Shown: positions 8,316-16,921 of the stretch, piece after piece
Numbering within the stretch: the stretch's first letter is position 1
How the letters are laid out: each line of letters begins with the position of its first letter
Notes under the pieces: model-generated
What the model saw: only the letters and a program-made list of their open reading frames with translations
Database searches by the model: none
Told to the model about the DNA's origin: nothing
Made by a program: the position numbers and the translations under genes
Origin: Oligoflexia bacterium
GTDB lineage: Bacteria > Bdellovibrionota > UBA1018
Direction: 5' to 3'
DNA length: 44,429 bases
Assembly (NCBI GenBank): GCA_014376785.1
Contig: JACMQW010000092.1
Coordinates: 1-44,429, forward strand

Positions 8316-10199
8316 ATGACGGTCGAGCTTCCAGAGATCCTGGCTACTCGCTCGCTCTTCTCTTATTCTTTGGTGGTGAATTCCTTTTCCGCCTTTTGGT
8401 TACGCACCAGTCCTGTGTTTCTCCTCCTCCTGCAAGGGAGTGCCCTCACGCTGTCAGGATGTGTTTCGACACCGATGTCCCGGAGTCCGGCTGCGGACGG
8501 ACAAGTCAGTCCACTGAGTTGCCGATCGCTCCCGGATGCGTCGATGAAAGCAGGCGATTCCACTTTGCTTGCGGCGACCGAAGAAGCGCGGGAAAATAAA
8601 GTCACTGGGACGATCTCCCAATATTTTTCCCAGGAACTCATCAGACCCAGTGACTCCTCTCTGTACTTAGAAAAGGGAGAACAGAGTGGAGGCCGAGTCG
8701 CGATCGTAGACGGAGCAGAGGTCGCGGCGAAACAAATTTTTTGCGCTCCTGGTTTCGATGGAGACGAATGTCCGCAGGGAAGTTTGAATTCTCTCCGAAG
8801 TTTCGATATTCCCCGAACTAAAGTGGGTCTGGAGGTTTCGTTTCGTGGAGATAGCATTTCCAGTGCGCATGTTCAGCGAGCGGGTAAACTGATTTTTGAT
8901 AGTGAATTCTTAACGAGTAGACTGACGCGTGGAATCGCATCGCCGATTTCGGCCCAGCTTTTGTCCTACGGGGCGAATCAAGCCGATGGGGTTTCGGCAC
9001 GCGAATCACTGACGGAAGCGATGAAGCAAATTTTCGAGCTAAACTCGAATAGTTCTACTCCCACGGTTTCCGTTCTGAACATCAGCATGGCGGGCGGAGT
9101 GGGAAGTTCCGAGCGGAACGTCTTGGGAGGCATTTGTAGATACCATCCCCCGAGTGACTCCGAACTCGATCCGCGGACGGCGGCAGAAAAAGAGACAGCA
9201 GATCCATTAGAAAGTATTTTGAAGAAAAACGGAGTTCTTCCTTCCACCGCTTCGGATGACGAGCGTGCCTATTTCTATTGGAGGCGTTTAGAGATCCAAG
9301 GGAAGACCCTTTTCGTTTTTGCATCTGGAAATGGTGGCGCGCCGGTAGAAATGGAGCACGGAAGGTGCGGTTTTTTTTCGAATGCGCTTTTCGTAGGAGG
9401 GGCGTCTAGTTACAGCGGTCCGGGTCGCTGGGCAGAAGGAGCAGTAACCGGATCCGATAGTAAAATTTGGCGAAATAGCCAAGGCTCGAATTTTGGTGAC
9501 TCGGTGACCGTGGATGCGCAGGTCGATCCGATGATCTGGGATTCCGCACGGAAAAATAGTTTCGATGACGAGATGGGAACGAGCTTTTCCGCGCCACAGG
9601 TCGCGGGCGCGACGCTCATCATCCAGCGCGTAAATGATGAACTGAGCGCCGTTTCTAAAGCGCTGGTTTTAGAGGTGACCGCTTCAGTGCTGCCTTCTTT
9701 GCTTCCTTCACTGCTACCTCCATTGGGGGAAAAATCTGAGAAAAAGAGGGTCTATCCAAATGGATTGCCATTTTTGGCTTCTCGCTACGGGATGGTGAAT
9801 CTCCCCCTCGCAGCCGCCGTCAGTCGCGAGCTAAAGAGAGACCCAAAACGGAAGCAAGAGTGGAGGGAAACAATCGCTCGGTGCGGTCAGGGCTGTAGAG
9901 GTGATGCGACTTTAAAGCAGATACTCATACGGTTGAAAGAGCTGCTCGCTGCTCGGTACCGCGCCGAAAACCCGGTGACTCCCTTGGTTCTTCCCCGAGT
10001 GGGGGATCGATGTGATGACTATGTGCGGGCCTACGAATCCGCAATGAACGGTTTTTTAATGACCGATCGAGCGCTCTATTTGAAGACACCTTCAGGATCT
10101 CGCGATGTGAATCCTTATTTCCGACGGGTGTGTGAAATTTATCGGCTCTTCCGGTACGACGTTGCTGCGAGTTTCATCGGTTGTTCGTCGATTAGATAA
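8316..10199 (+). CDS. Subtilisin-like (S8) serine protease lipoprotein with degenerate motifs
   Basis: The protein carries a late lipobox, TLSGC (Cys49 from the ATG), preceded by the hydrophobic run PVFLLLLQGSAL. This gives a lipoprotein signal peptide if translation begins at the GTG codons at 8373 or 8376; no candidate start has a good ribosome binding site, so the ATG is kept. Family S8 elements occur in the proper order: VAIVDGAEV (Asp132), SAHVQRAG (His185), FASGNGG (oxyanion Asn339) and GTSFSAPQVAG (Ser423). The Ser block is nearly canonical, whereas the Asp and His blocks depart from D-[ST]-G and HGTH, so activity is plausible but not certain. Eleven or so Cys residues suggest periplasmic or surface disulfides. 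About 190 residues of unknown type follow the protease domain. Its 3' end overlaps the convergent NFACT gene by eight bases. Confidence 0.8.
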   Translation: MTVELPEILATRSLFSYSLVVNSFSAFWLRTSPVFLLLLQGSALTLSGCVSTPMSRSPAADGQVSPLSCRSLPDASMKAGDSTLLAATEEARENKVTGTISQYFSQELIRPSDSSLYLEKGEQSGGRVAIVDGAEVAAKQIFCAPGFDGDECPQGSLNSLRSFDIPRTKVGLEVSFRGDSISSAHVQRAGKLIFDSEFLTSRLTRGIASPISAQLLSYGANQADGVSARESLTEAMKQIFELNSNSSTPTVSVLNISMAGGVGSSERNVLGGICRYHPPSDSELDPRTAAEKETADPLESILKKNGVLPSTASDDERAYFYWRRLEIQGKTLFVFASGNGGAPVEMEHGRCGFFSNALFVGGASSYSGPGRWAEGAVTGSDSKIWRNSQGSNFGDSVTVDAQVDPMIWDSARKNSFDDEMGTSFSAPQVAGATLIIQRVNDELSAVSKALVLEVTASVLPSLLPSLLPPLGEKSEKKRVYPNGLPFLASRYGMVNLPLAAAVSRELKRDPKRKQEWRETIARCGQGCRGDATLKQILIRLKELLAARYRAENPVTPLVLPRVGDRCDDYVRAYESAMNGFLMTDRALYLKTPSGSRDVNPYFRRVCEIYRLFRYDVAASFIGCSSIR

Positions 10200-11679
10200 T
10201 ATCCTGACCGAGCAGTTCCCGTAACCTTGCGGGATTCGGCTCGATCATGAGCGTCTTATTATTCACATAGCTCGCTTCGCTCGAGTCGCGGATGCGTTTT
10301 ACGTATTTTTTATGAGTGTAATCCACTTCGGTTTTTCCCCAGTTGGCTCCGTTTGAGTAATGAATACAAAGCAGGGCCGCATCTAACAGAGTTTCAAGCG
10401 AAGCATTCTTTTTCGACCGGAGGGGAATGACCACGTGCGATCCCGGTTTTCCTTTTACATGGAGCCAGAGGTCGTTTCCTCGCGCAAACTTGAACGTGAG
10501 TTCGAGATTTTCATCTTTCGACCTGCCGACTAAAATCGGCAATCCTTCTTTTGCGACGAAACTCTTTCCACTCCATCCGTGAGTTGCTTTCGCTTCCGGC
10601 CGTTCGGGAGCGCCCACCGCGATCCCGAGCTTTTCTTCAAATGGCGCCAGCTCCGAGAGCTTCGCTTTACCGCGGAGAGCGGAAATGGCAATCGAGTCCG
10701 TAGCCGATCGAAAAGTCTCCAAACGAGAAACTTTTTCTTCAAACGTCGTAAGACGTAGCCTCGCTTCGGAAATGCGTCGGTCTTTTCGCTTTGCGAGGGA
10801 GTAGAATTTTTCGACTTGTTCTTTCAGAGAAAGTTTCGGATCGCAGAGGAGCAGCGTTTCTTCTCCGGTTTCCCAGTCGAGCACCCTTCGCTTATTTTCC
10901 GAACTCAGGGAAGGATTCAGTCCCATGACGGATTTTAAAAGGTCACCCTGATGCCGGTATTCTCCCTCACGCTCTGCTTCGAGTAACGTGCGCTGGTTTT
11001 GCGCCAAGCGGACCTTGGCTTGCTTGAGGTCTTGGGTAATGCGAGACCGAACGAGGCCGAGTCTTGTTTCGAACGCTTCGAGATCGAGGGCTTCTCGGCC
11101 AGCGCGTCGGTAGTGGTCTAAATCTTCAAAGCCTTCACCCCTCACGGTGAGTTCAGGGGGGGATTTTGCTCCGTCGGGAAATCGGTAGAGAGCATCGGGA
11201 ACGCCCCGACTTCGGGCGAGGACTTTAAAGTCCTGCCCCTCTCGCGGGCCTTCGATCAGGAGGGCTTCGGGAAGAGCGGGAATGAGGGTCAGAACGAGTC
11301 CGAATGCATTTCTTCCGTCAGATTCCACCCACAGGATGGCGGAGCGTTCGCGTGGAACGGCTTGAAATCCTAGTACTTTTCTTCCCGAAAGGATCTTATT
11401 CAGCCCCAAATCAAATCCGGACCGGGTCGCATGAGGGGAAGCGCGCGGTCCTTTTCCAGAGAGCAAATCGACCGACGGCCGGCGCGGCCGAACGCTGAGA
11501 AGCAGAGCCGCTTCCTTCCCGCGAGAAGTGAGGCGGAGGGACCATTCATTCTTCAAATACCCGTTTGGAAATTCCGGACGGTCTGGAACCACGACCCGGT
11601 CGACGAACATGCCGACGATCTCGGGTTCGATCCATTTCGCAAGGAGGGCAATTTCACGCCAGTTAAGAGGCTTCTGCAT
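10192..11679 (-). CDS. NFACT/RqcH-family protein (ribosome-associated quality control)
   Basis: From the ATG at 11679 the product has 495 residues with the order expected for the family: an NFACT-N region, a central helical hairpin or coiled-coil segment with many charged residues (about 215-370), and the C-terminal NFACT-R domain. That domain shows NDLWLHVKGKPGSHVVIPLR and, later, VDYTHKKYVKRIRDSSEASY. Relatives (RqcH in Bacillus, eukaryotic NEMF/Rqc2) bind obstructed large ribosomal subunits and recruit tRNA-Ala for alanine tailing of stalled nascent chains. Annotation as fibronectin-binding protein is historical. An upstream in-frame ATG at 11724 would overlap the divergent gene and is less likely. 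It lies head-to-head with the rlmI-like gene, 43 bases apart, so the two could share a promoter region; both act on the large ribosomal subunit. Confidence 0.85.
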   Translation of the reverse strand: MQKPLNWREIALLAKWIEPEIVGMFVDRVVVPDRPEFPNGYLKNEWSLRLTSRGKEAALLLSVRPRRPSVDLLSGKGPRASPHATRSGFDLGLNKILSGRKVLGFQAVPRERSAILWVESDGRNAFGLVLTLIPALPEALLIEGPREGQDFKVLARSRGVPDALYRFPDGAKSPPELTVRGEGFEDLDHYRRAGREALDLEAFETRLGLVRSRITQDLKQAKVRLAQNQRTLLEAEREGEYRHQGDLLKSVMGLNPSLSSENKRRVLDWETGEETLLLCDPKLSLKEQVEKFYSLAKRKDRRISEARLRLTTFEEKVSRLETFRSATDSIAISALRGKAKLSELAPFEEKLGIAVGAPERPEAKATHGWSGKSFVAKEGLPILVGRSKDENLELTFKFARGNDLWLHVKGKPGSHVVIPLRSKKNASLETLLDAALLCIHYSNGANWGKTEVDYTHKKYVKRIRDSSEASYVNNKTLMIEPNPARLRELLGQDII

Positions 11680-11722
11680 TTCGGTCCGTGTTCCTATCTG
11701 AGAACCATGATAGGACGATCGC

Positions 11723-13030
11723 ATGGCGCAGACTACGAAGATTTGGCGATTAAAACGCGGTTCCGACCGACGTGTAAGAGCAGGGCATCCTTGGGTTTAT
11801 TCAAACGAGCTTCAGGGGAGCCCCAAGGGAATTAGTCCCGGGGAAAAAATTCTCCTATTTGATGCCGCCGGGAAGTTTCTGGCTCATGGTTATGGAAATC
11901 CTTCCTCGCTGATCGCCTTTCGCGCGGTTTCCCGAGTAGAAGAAGACGCAAATTGGGATTCGGTCTCTCAGCTAACGAAACGTCTCCAGGCCGCATGGGA
12001 CTTTCGCGCGAACATCGGAGTGGGCGCCTCCTCTTTCCGTTGGGTCTACGGCGAAGGTGATGACTTTCCAGGATTGATCCTGGATGTCTACCGCACGGTT
12101 TCTGAACCTGCCGCCGGCGAGAAGGCGGCGAAAGACGGCCTTGTGGTTGTTCTGCAGGCGCACACCGCGGGGGTAGACCGCCTCATCCCTCATCTGCTCC
12201 AAGCCGTAGAAGCGGTGGCCCATCCCGATGCGGTCGTGCTTCGAAATGATGTGAGTCACCGAAAACTCGAAGGCGTCCTCATGGAAGAGCCTAAAGTTCT
12301 GGGCAAAATCAATCCCGACGGGGAGTGGATCCGGGTTCGTTCTGCGGACACCGCATCCGAAAAGCCCGTGCTGTTCAAAGTGGACCTCGTTGGCGGTCAG
12401 AAAACGGGATTTTTCCTCGACCAAGCAGAAAATATTCGCCAATTCCTAGACCTCACTTTGCGATCGATCCTGACCAAACCGAAAGGATCTAAGATCAAGG
12501 TCCTCGACCTATGTTGCTACGTCGGTCAGTGGTCGACGCAGATTTCCGCGGCGCTGAAAGCTCGCGGTTTTGTCGCGGAAGTTCTGCTTGTGGACTCCAG
12601 CGCTCGGGCACTCGCATTCGCGAAAGCAAACGTTGAAAAAGCGGGAGGCAAAGCCGAAGTGGTCGAAGCCGATGTTTTAGCGGATCTCGCTAAATTAAAA
12701 GACGTCGATTTTGACATCGTCCTTTGTGATCCTCCCGCACTCATCCCGAGCCGGAAGGACATTTCGGTCGGCGCCGCTGCTTATTTGAAGTTGAACACAG
12801 ACGCTTTTCGGCTCCTTGCCGACGGCGGCTGGATCGTGTCCTGTTCATGTTCTCAACTCCTCGAAGAAGAGAGTTTCGCGCGGCAAGTTTCTCGCGCATC
12901 GATTCGCAATGAGAAAAACATGCGTTGGCTCGCTCGTGGAACCCAAGCATTGGATCACCCTTTAAGGTTGGAATTTCCGGAAGGAAAGTACCTGAAGATG
13001 TGGATCGGTCGCGACGCAGGAAAGATTTAA
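11723..13030 (+). CDS. rlmI: RlmI-like 23S rRNA (cytosine-C5) methyltransferase
   Basis: SAM-dependent RNA m5C methyltransferase of the RlmI family, 435 residues. The N-terminus carries a PUA-type RNA-binding domain (KRGSDRRVRAGHPWVYSNEL). The family marker GGQKTGFFLDQAEN precedes the Rossmann core with motif I VLDLCCYVGQWS (about 259-270), the catalytic-loop motif CDPPALIPSRKD (about 335-346) and SCSCSQLL (about 373-380), as in RlmI. In E. coli the target is C1962 of 23S rRNA; the target here is inferred. AGGA lies eight bases before the ATG. It opens a tight six-gene unit: the next gene starts three bases after its stop. The gene is somewhat longer than E. coli RlmI because of an insert around residues 125-145. 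Confidence 0.85.
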   Translation: MAQTTKIWRLKRGSDRRVRAGHPWVYSNELQGSPKGISPGEKILLFDAAGKFLAHGYGNPSSLIAFRAVSRVEEDANWDSVSQLTKRLQAAWDFRANIGVGASSFRWVYGEGDDFPGLILDVYRTVSEPAAGEKAAKDGLVVVLQAHTAGVDRLIPHLLQAVEAVAHPDAVVLRNDVSHRKLEGVLMEEPKVLGKINPDGEWIRVRSADTASEKPVLFKVDLVGGQKTGFFLDQAENIRQFLDLTLRSILTKPKGSKIKVLDLCCYVGQWSTQISAALKARGFVAEVLLVDSSARALAFAKANVEKAGGKAEVVEADVLADLAKLKDVDFDIVLCDPPALIPSRKDISVGAAAYLKLNTDAFRLLADGGWIVSCSCSQLLEEESFARQVSRASIRNEKNMRWLARGTQALDHPLRLEFPEGKYLKMWIGRDAGKI

Positions 13031-13033
13031 ATC

Positions 13034-13693
13034 ATGGCCGCAAAAAAAATCAAAAATACCGCGAAAAAAACCTCTAAAAAAGTCGCTAAAAAAGCAGCAA
13101 AAAAGGTCACGAAAAAAACCACAAAAAAAACCACGAAAAAAACCGTGGGCAAGAAGACTTCCACCAAAGCGACGCCTGCTAAAAAGAAACCCATCCTCGC
13201 GTCCGCTCCGACGGAGCTCTTTTCGGCCGGAGTCGTCGCACCTCCATTTTCGCTTTTGAACGATGAGGGGCATACCGTTTCGCTGACCCACTTTTCGGGA
13301 AAGAAAATCATTCTCTATTTCTATCCAAAAGACGACACTCCCGGTTGCACAGTCGAATCGTGTGACTTCCGGGACTCTTTCGCCCGAGTGAAAGCCGTGG
13401 GCGGAGTGGTGCTCGGTGTGAGTAAAGACTCTGTGAAGAGCCACCAGAAATTTAAAGCAAAATTTTCTCTCCCGTTCTCGCTCCTTTCGGATGAGTCTGG
13501 AAAGATTCTAGAAGCTTACGGCGTGTGGAAAGAGAAGAGTATGTACGGCAAGACGTTCATGGGCATCGAACGCACCACTTACCTCATCGACGTCGATTTC
13601 GAGGGCCAGGGAATCATTCGCAAAGTTTACCCGAAGGTGAAGGTCGAAGGTCATGTGGATGAGATCCTGCGTGACCTCTCGGCGAAAGGTTAG
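13034..13693 (+). CDS. bcp: Bcp/PrxQ-type thioredoxin-dependent peroxiredoxin with a histone-H1-like tail
   Basis: Residues about 56-219 form a peroxiredoxin of the Bcp/PrxQ class, with [19 protein letters not shown] holding the peroxidatic Cys105 and the resolving Cys110 five residues on. Such enzymes reduce hydrogen peroxide and organic peroxides using thioredoxin. In front sits a tail of about 52 residues with 23 Lys, built from KKTxKK-type units with Ala, Thr and Val, very like the C-terminal tail of histone H1 or bacterial H1-like proteins. The tail probably binds nucleic acid and may keep the enzyme at the nucleoid or ribosomes; this is inference. The coding strand there is extremely A-rich with runs of seven and eight A, so frameshift slippage is possible. 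AGGAAAG upstream sets the ATG at 13034. It is sandwiched between two 23S rRNA methyltransferase genes. Confidence 0.9.
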   Translation: MAAKKIKNTAKKTSKKVAKKAAKKVTKKTTKKTTKKTVGKKTSTKATPAKKKPILASAPTELFSAGVVAPPFSLLNDEGHTVSLTHFSGKKIILYFYPKDDTPGCTVESCDFRDSFARVKAVGGVVLGVSKDSVKSHQKFKAKFSLPFSLLSDESGKILEAYGVWKEKSMYGKTFMGIERTTYLIDVDFEGQGIIRKVYPKVKVEGHVDEILRDLSAKG

Positions 13694-13695
13694 TC

Positions 13696-14877
13696 ATGGA
13701 ATTTTTCGCAACCACCGCTAAGGGAATGGAAGAGCTTTTGGCGGCAGAATTAACCGAGATCTTTCGGGTTGGCTCGACTGCTTTTCCAGAACTTGCGGAA
13801 GCGCAAGTCGGTAAGCCGACGCGAGCGGGAGTGCCTTTTTCAGGTCCGATCATCGCAGCCTACCGCGCCTGCCTTTGGTCGCGGACCGCGAACCGAATTT
13901 TAGTCCCGTTGAAAACCTTTCCTGCTCCGGATCCAGAAAAACTCTACGGCGGCGTGAAATCGATCCGGTGGAGTGATCACCTCGAACCCTCGAAAACGAT
14001 CGCGGTCGACTTCGCCTGCACGCATTCCCAAATCACGCACTCGCAGTTCGGCGCGCAGAAAACGAAAGACGCGATTTGCGATCAGCTTCGTTCGGTTGCG
14101 GGAGAGCGCCCATCTGTGGATCTGGTGAACCCGGATTTACGAATCAACGTGTACGTCCGAAATGACGAAGCCACGGTCAGCATTGATCTATCTGGCAGTT
14201 CGCTCCACGCACGCGGATACCGAGAAGAGCAACAAGCCGCACCAATGAAAGAAAACCTGGCCGCAGCGGTGCTTCTCCTTTCCGGTTATGCAGAAATTGC
14301 TAAAGCTGGCGGGGCTCTGGTCGATCCGATGTGCGGATCGGGAACGCTCCCGCTGGAAGCTGCCATGATTGCGACGAATACCGCCCCCGGCCTCGGTCGA
14401 AAGCGTTGGGGATTCTTTGGTTGGAAGAAACACCAAGCGGAACTCTGGACGAAATTAAAACGCGACGCGGATTCGGTTAGAATTCTTGATGTGAAGAAGC
14501 TTCCTAAAATTGTGGGCTTCGATGAAGACGCACGCGCCATTCACACCGCGCTTGCGAACCTCGAAACGGCAGGGATGCGTGGACTGGTTCACTTCGAAAA
14601 GAGGGAGCTCGATCTCGCGGAGCCGCCAGCGGGCGCCACTACGGGTCTTTTCATTGTGAATCCACCCTATGGGGAGCGGCTCGGGGATGAAGAAAGTCTG
14701 AAACCGGTCTACCGCCGGATCGGGGACGCCATGAAGAAGCGCTTCAAAGGCTGGAAGGGGGGCGTCTTCACCGGCTCTCAGCCGCTCTCTAAAGAAGTGG
14801 GCTTAAAGGCAGCCCGTCGTCACGTGCTGTTTAACGGCGCGATCGAGTGCCGATTGCTCACTTACGATCTGTACTGA
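13696..14877 (+). CDS. RlmL-type (THUMP + UPF0020) 23S rRNA guanine-N2 methyltransferase
   Basis: This 393-residue protein corresponds to the N-terminal half of E. coli RlmKL: an N-terminal ferredoxin-like/THUMP RNA-binding part (about 1-165), then a Rossmann methyltransferase with DPMCGSGTLPLEAAM (about 211-225) and the catalytic NPPYGERLG (about 321-329). The NPPY form is typical of N-methylation of exocyclic amines. The C-terminus FNGAIECRLLTYDLY is the characteristic family ending. E. coli RlmL makes m2G2445; the specific site here is inferred. The K-type C-terminal half of the bifunctional enzyme is absent, as in many bacteria. GAAAGG precedes the ATG, which begins two bases after the peroxiredoxin stop. 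Confidence 0.88.
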   Translation: MEFFATTAKGMEELLAAELTEIFRVGSTAFPELAEAQVGKPTRAGVPFSGPIIAAYRACLWSRTANRILVPLKTFPAPDPEKLYGGVKSIRWSDHLEPSKTIAVDFACTHSQITHSQFGAQKTKDAICDQLRSVAGERPSVDLVNPDLRINVYVRNDEATVSIDLSGSSLHARGYREEQQAAPMKENLAAAVLLLSGYAEIAKAGGALVDPMCGSGTLPLEAAMIATNTAPGLGRKRWGFFGWKKHQAELWTKLKRDADSVRILDVKKLPKIVGFDEDARAIHTALANLETAGMRGLVHFEKRELDLAEPPAGATTGLFIVNPPYGERLGDEESLKPVYRRIGDAMKKRFKGWKGGVFTGSQPLSKEVGLKAARRHVLFNGAIECRLLTYDLY

Positions 14878-14912
14878 TTGATTTGTCTGCGGGAAAGGCT
14901 TACTTTTCCTGC

Positions 14913-15425
14913 ATGACAAGCCCTCTTACCCAACTCCTTCAAGACGAAGAGATTCGTCAAAATCGCGTCGAAAACGTCCGTACGATCTTGGTCGTGCTTT
15001 CCGGGAGGTCGGTTGTTTACGACGATGCTTCTCTCCGGCAGAAAATTCAGATGACTTATCCCGAGGCGAAGATTTACTTCGTCACGACCGATGCGAAACC
15101 GTTCGGGGAAAAGATGTCGGCTTCGGCGAAAATTGATCTTCTAATCGACTTCACCGGGGTTGGTCACGGACATAAGTGGTTCTTTGCACGCCGCATGCGT
15201 TCCCGCGCGCGCGTCTGCGTCGGCCGCAATGCCGGTTTCTTTCGCGCCCACATTTACGACCGAGTGATCGCAGACGAACATTATGTCGAAGTCGGCCAAG
15301 ACGTCATTTCTCGCGAACGCATCATTCAGCGCGAAGTTCTGGCCGAGGCTGGAGTTCCACTTTCCCACCAGGGTGATCTCGGACGCGATCTTGGAAAGAC
15401 GATCGCAAACTCCGCACGGAGGTAA
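14913..15425 (+). CDS. Conserved-looking protein of unknown function before the cytochrome c biogenesis genes
   Basis: From the ATG at 14913 the product has 170 residues; an in-frame upstream ATG at 14847 would overlap rlmL and lacks a signal. There is no signal peptide or membrane segment. The middle (KIDLLIDFTGVGHGHKWFFA, then RARVCVGRNAGFFR) faintly recalls the N-terminal donor-half pattern of family-9 glycosyltransferases, but the protein is only half that size and lacks the nucleotide-sugar half. It may therefore be a stand-alone small domain of unknown function. It lies 35 bases after rlmL and two bases before ccsB, whose strong GGAGGT site overlaps its 3' end, so it is translated from the same unit. 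I cannot assign a role. Confidence 0.7.
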   Translation: MTSPLTQLLQDEEIRQNRVENVRTILVVLSGRSVVYDDASLRQKIQMTYPEAKIYFVTTDAKPFGEKMSASAKIDLLIDFTGVGHGHKWFFARRMRSRARVCVGRNAGFFRAHIYDRVIADEHYVEVGQDVISRERIIQREVLAEAGVPLSHQGDLGRDLGKTIANSARR

Positions 15426-15427
15426 CA

Positions 15428-16921
15428 ATGAAGAAGGCGCTCAAAGTCTTCTGGAAAATTTCGATTAGTTTAAAATTCGCAGTGACTGTGATGATCTGTT
15501 TGACCGGATCTCTGATCATTGCGACCGTTCTTGAGTCGATGTTTGATACGCCGACGGCCCAATACTGGATCTACCAAACCACTCTTTTTTATACGTTGCT
15601 GGCTCTTCTGGGTTGGTTGATTTTAGCGGTCGCGCTTTCTCGGCTTCCTTGGCAGAAAAAACACCTACCGTTTCTTGCTGCGCACTTAGGGATTTTACTG
15701 CTCCTTTACGGATCCTGGCTCACTTTTCAATTCGGCGTCGATGGTTCGATGCAAGTGACTGAAGGTCGCTCTGAAAGTGCCGTTGAATTGAACGAACCGC
15801 TTTTAATGATTTCTGAAGCGAGCTCTGTTCGGACCATTCCCGTTCCGTGGACGCCGCCGAACGCGACCTTCCGACCGATTGAGATTCCCGAATTCGGTTT
15901 GGTGGTCGACACGTTTATTTCGAGGGCGGAATCGAAAGTAGATTTCGTCGCAACAAGCGACGTTCGGGACATTCCGGCGCCGGCGCTTCGAGTGAAAATC
16001 GCCGGAGGCCCGAAGGCTCCCCCGTTTATGCGGATGGGGCAGGAAAGCTGGCTCTGGGGCGGCGATCAAAGTTGGATGCGCCAACAGGTCGGTCCGACGG
16101 TTCTCGGAATCGCACCCGGACTCGATCCTCTTCCCTTTACGGCACCGGGTCCGGCCATGAATTTTCGGGTGAACGTCGCAGAGGGAAAACTCGATGTGGC
16201 CATTCAAACCGTCGACGGCAAAAAATCCTCGCTTTCGTTTCCGTATAAAGATCCTCGTGAACTCGTAGGGAAAGTGATCGCCACCGGTTGGAAGTTCGAA
16301 GCAACGGCGACGATCCTCGACTTCATTCCGAAAGCGATTAGTGATGTCCGTTACGGGCCGGCAAGGATCCAATACGGCAGTGGCGCCCCGAACTCTGCGA
16401 TCCTCCTGAAGTCCCGCCAGGTCACGCCGGGCGCCCCAGAATCAAAAGTTTGGCTAGGCCTTGGCGATCGCGCCACCCTGGAACTCCCGTCCGCGAACGG
16501 CACTCCTAGAAAAGTGACGATTGGTTATTTCCCACGCCGGATCGTGCTTCCTTTTGCGCTGAAGCTCGATGCTTTCAAGATCGATCGGTATCAGGGCACG
16601 ATGAATCCAAGCGAATTTTCTTCCGTCGTTTCGGTGAATGGAAATGAGTCGGGTGGGGAAGAGCAGCCTAAGAACCGCCTGATTTCGATGAACGAACCGA
16701 TGAAGCATGGCGGGTTCACTTTTTATCAAGCGAGTTACGTGGATGCTCAACCGCGTCCGACGACTTCGATTTTTTCGGTAAACCAAGATCCGGGTCGATG
16801 GTTGAAATACCTCGGAAGTCTTCTCTTAGTCGGCGGAACCATCTGGTTGTTCGCCATGAAATACGTCAAGAAAAAGCGAGAGGTCCCGATCGGGAACCCT
16901 CTTGAGAAGGATCATTCATGA
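15428..16921 (+). CDS. resB: Cytochrome c biogenesis protein ResB/CcsB (System II)
   Basis: Membrane component of the System II haem-delivery and ligation complex, which exports haem and attaches it to CXXCH motifs of periplasmic cytochromes c. The 497-residue protein shows the ResB plan: three N-terminal membrane segments (about 14-35, 47-68, 78-97, ending LGILLLLYGSWLTFQFG), a large periplasmic domain (about 100-460), and a final membrane helix (YLGSLLLVGGTIWLFAMKYV). Near the end of the periplasmic domain lies MNEPMKHGGFTFYQASY; GGFTFYQASY-like motifs are a hallmark of ResB. A GGAGGT site lies six bases before the ATG. Its last four bases overlap the ccsA start (ATGA), so the two subunits are translationally coupled. 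Confidence 0.9.
   Translation: MKKALKVFWKISISLKFAVTVMICLTGSLIIATVLESMFDTPTAQYWIYQTTLFYTLLALLGWLILAVALSRLPWQKKHLPFLAAHLGILLLLYGSWLTFQFGVDGSMQVTEGRSESAVELNEPLLMISEASSVRTIPVPWTPPNATFRPIEIPEFGLVVDTFISRAESKVDFVATSDVRDIPAPALRVKIAGGPKAPPFMRMGQESWLWGGDQSWMRQQVGPTVLGIAPGLDPLPFTAPGPAMNFRVNVAEGKLDVAIQTVDGKKSSLSFPYKDPRELVGKVIATGWKFEATATILDFIPKAISDVRYGPARIQYGSGAPNSAILLKSRQVTPGAPESKVWLGLGDRATLELPSANGTPRKVTIGYFPRRIVLPFALKLDAFKIDRYQGTMNPSEFSSVVSVNGNESGGEEQPKNRLISMNEPMKHGGFTFYQASYVDAQPRPTTSIFSVNQDPGRWLKYLGSLLLVGGTIWLFAMKYVKKKREVPIGNPLEKDHS

Noticed and set aside
11680-11724. Longer NFACT/RqcH start at 11724 sharing CATG with the rlmI start
   Set aside because: The added 15 residues are not family-like, and the overlap with a divergent start is improbable; the ATG at 11679 begins the conserved region.
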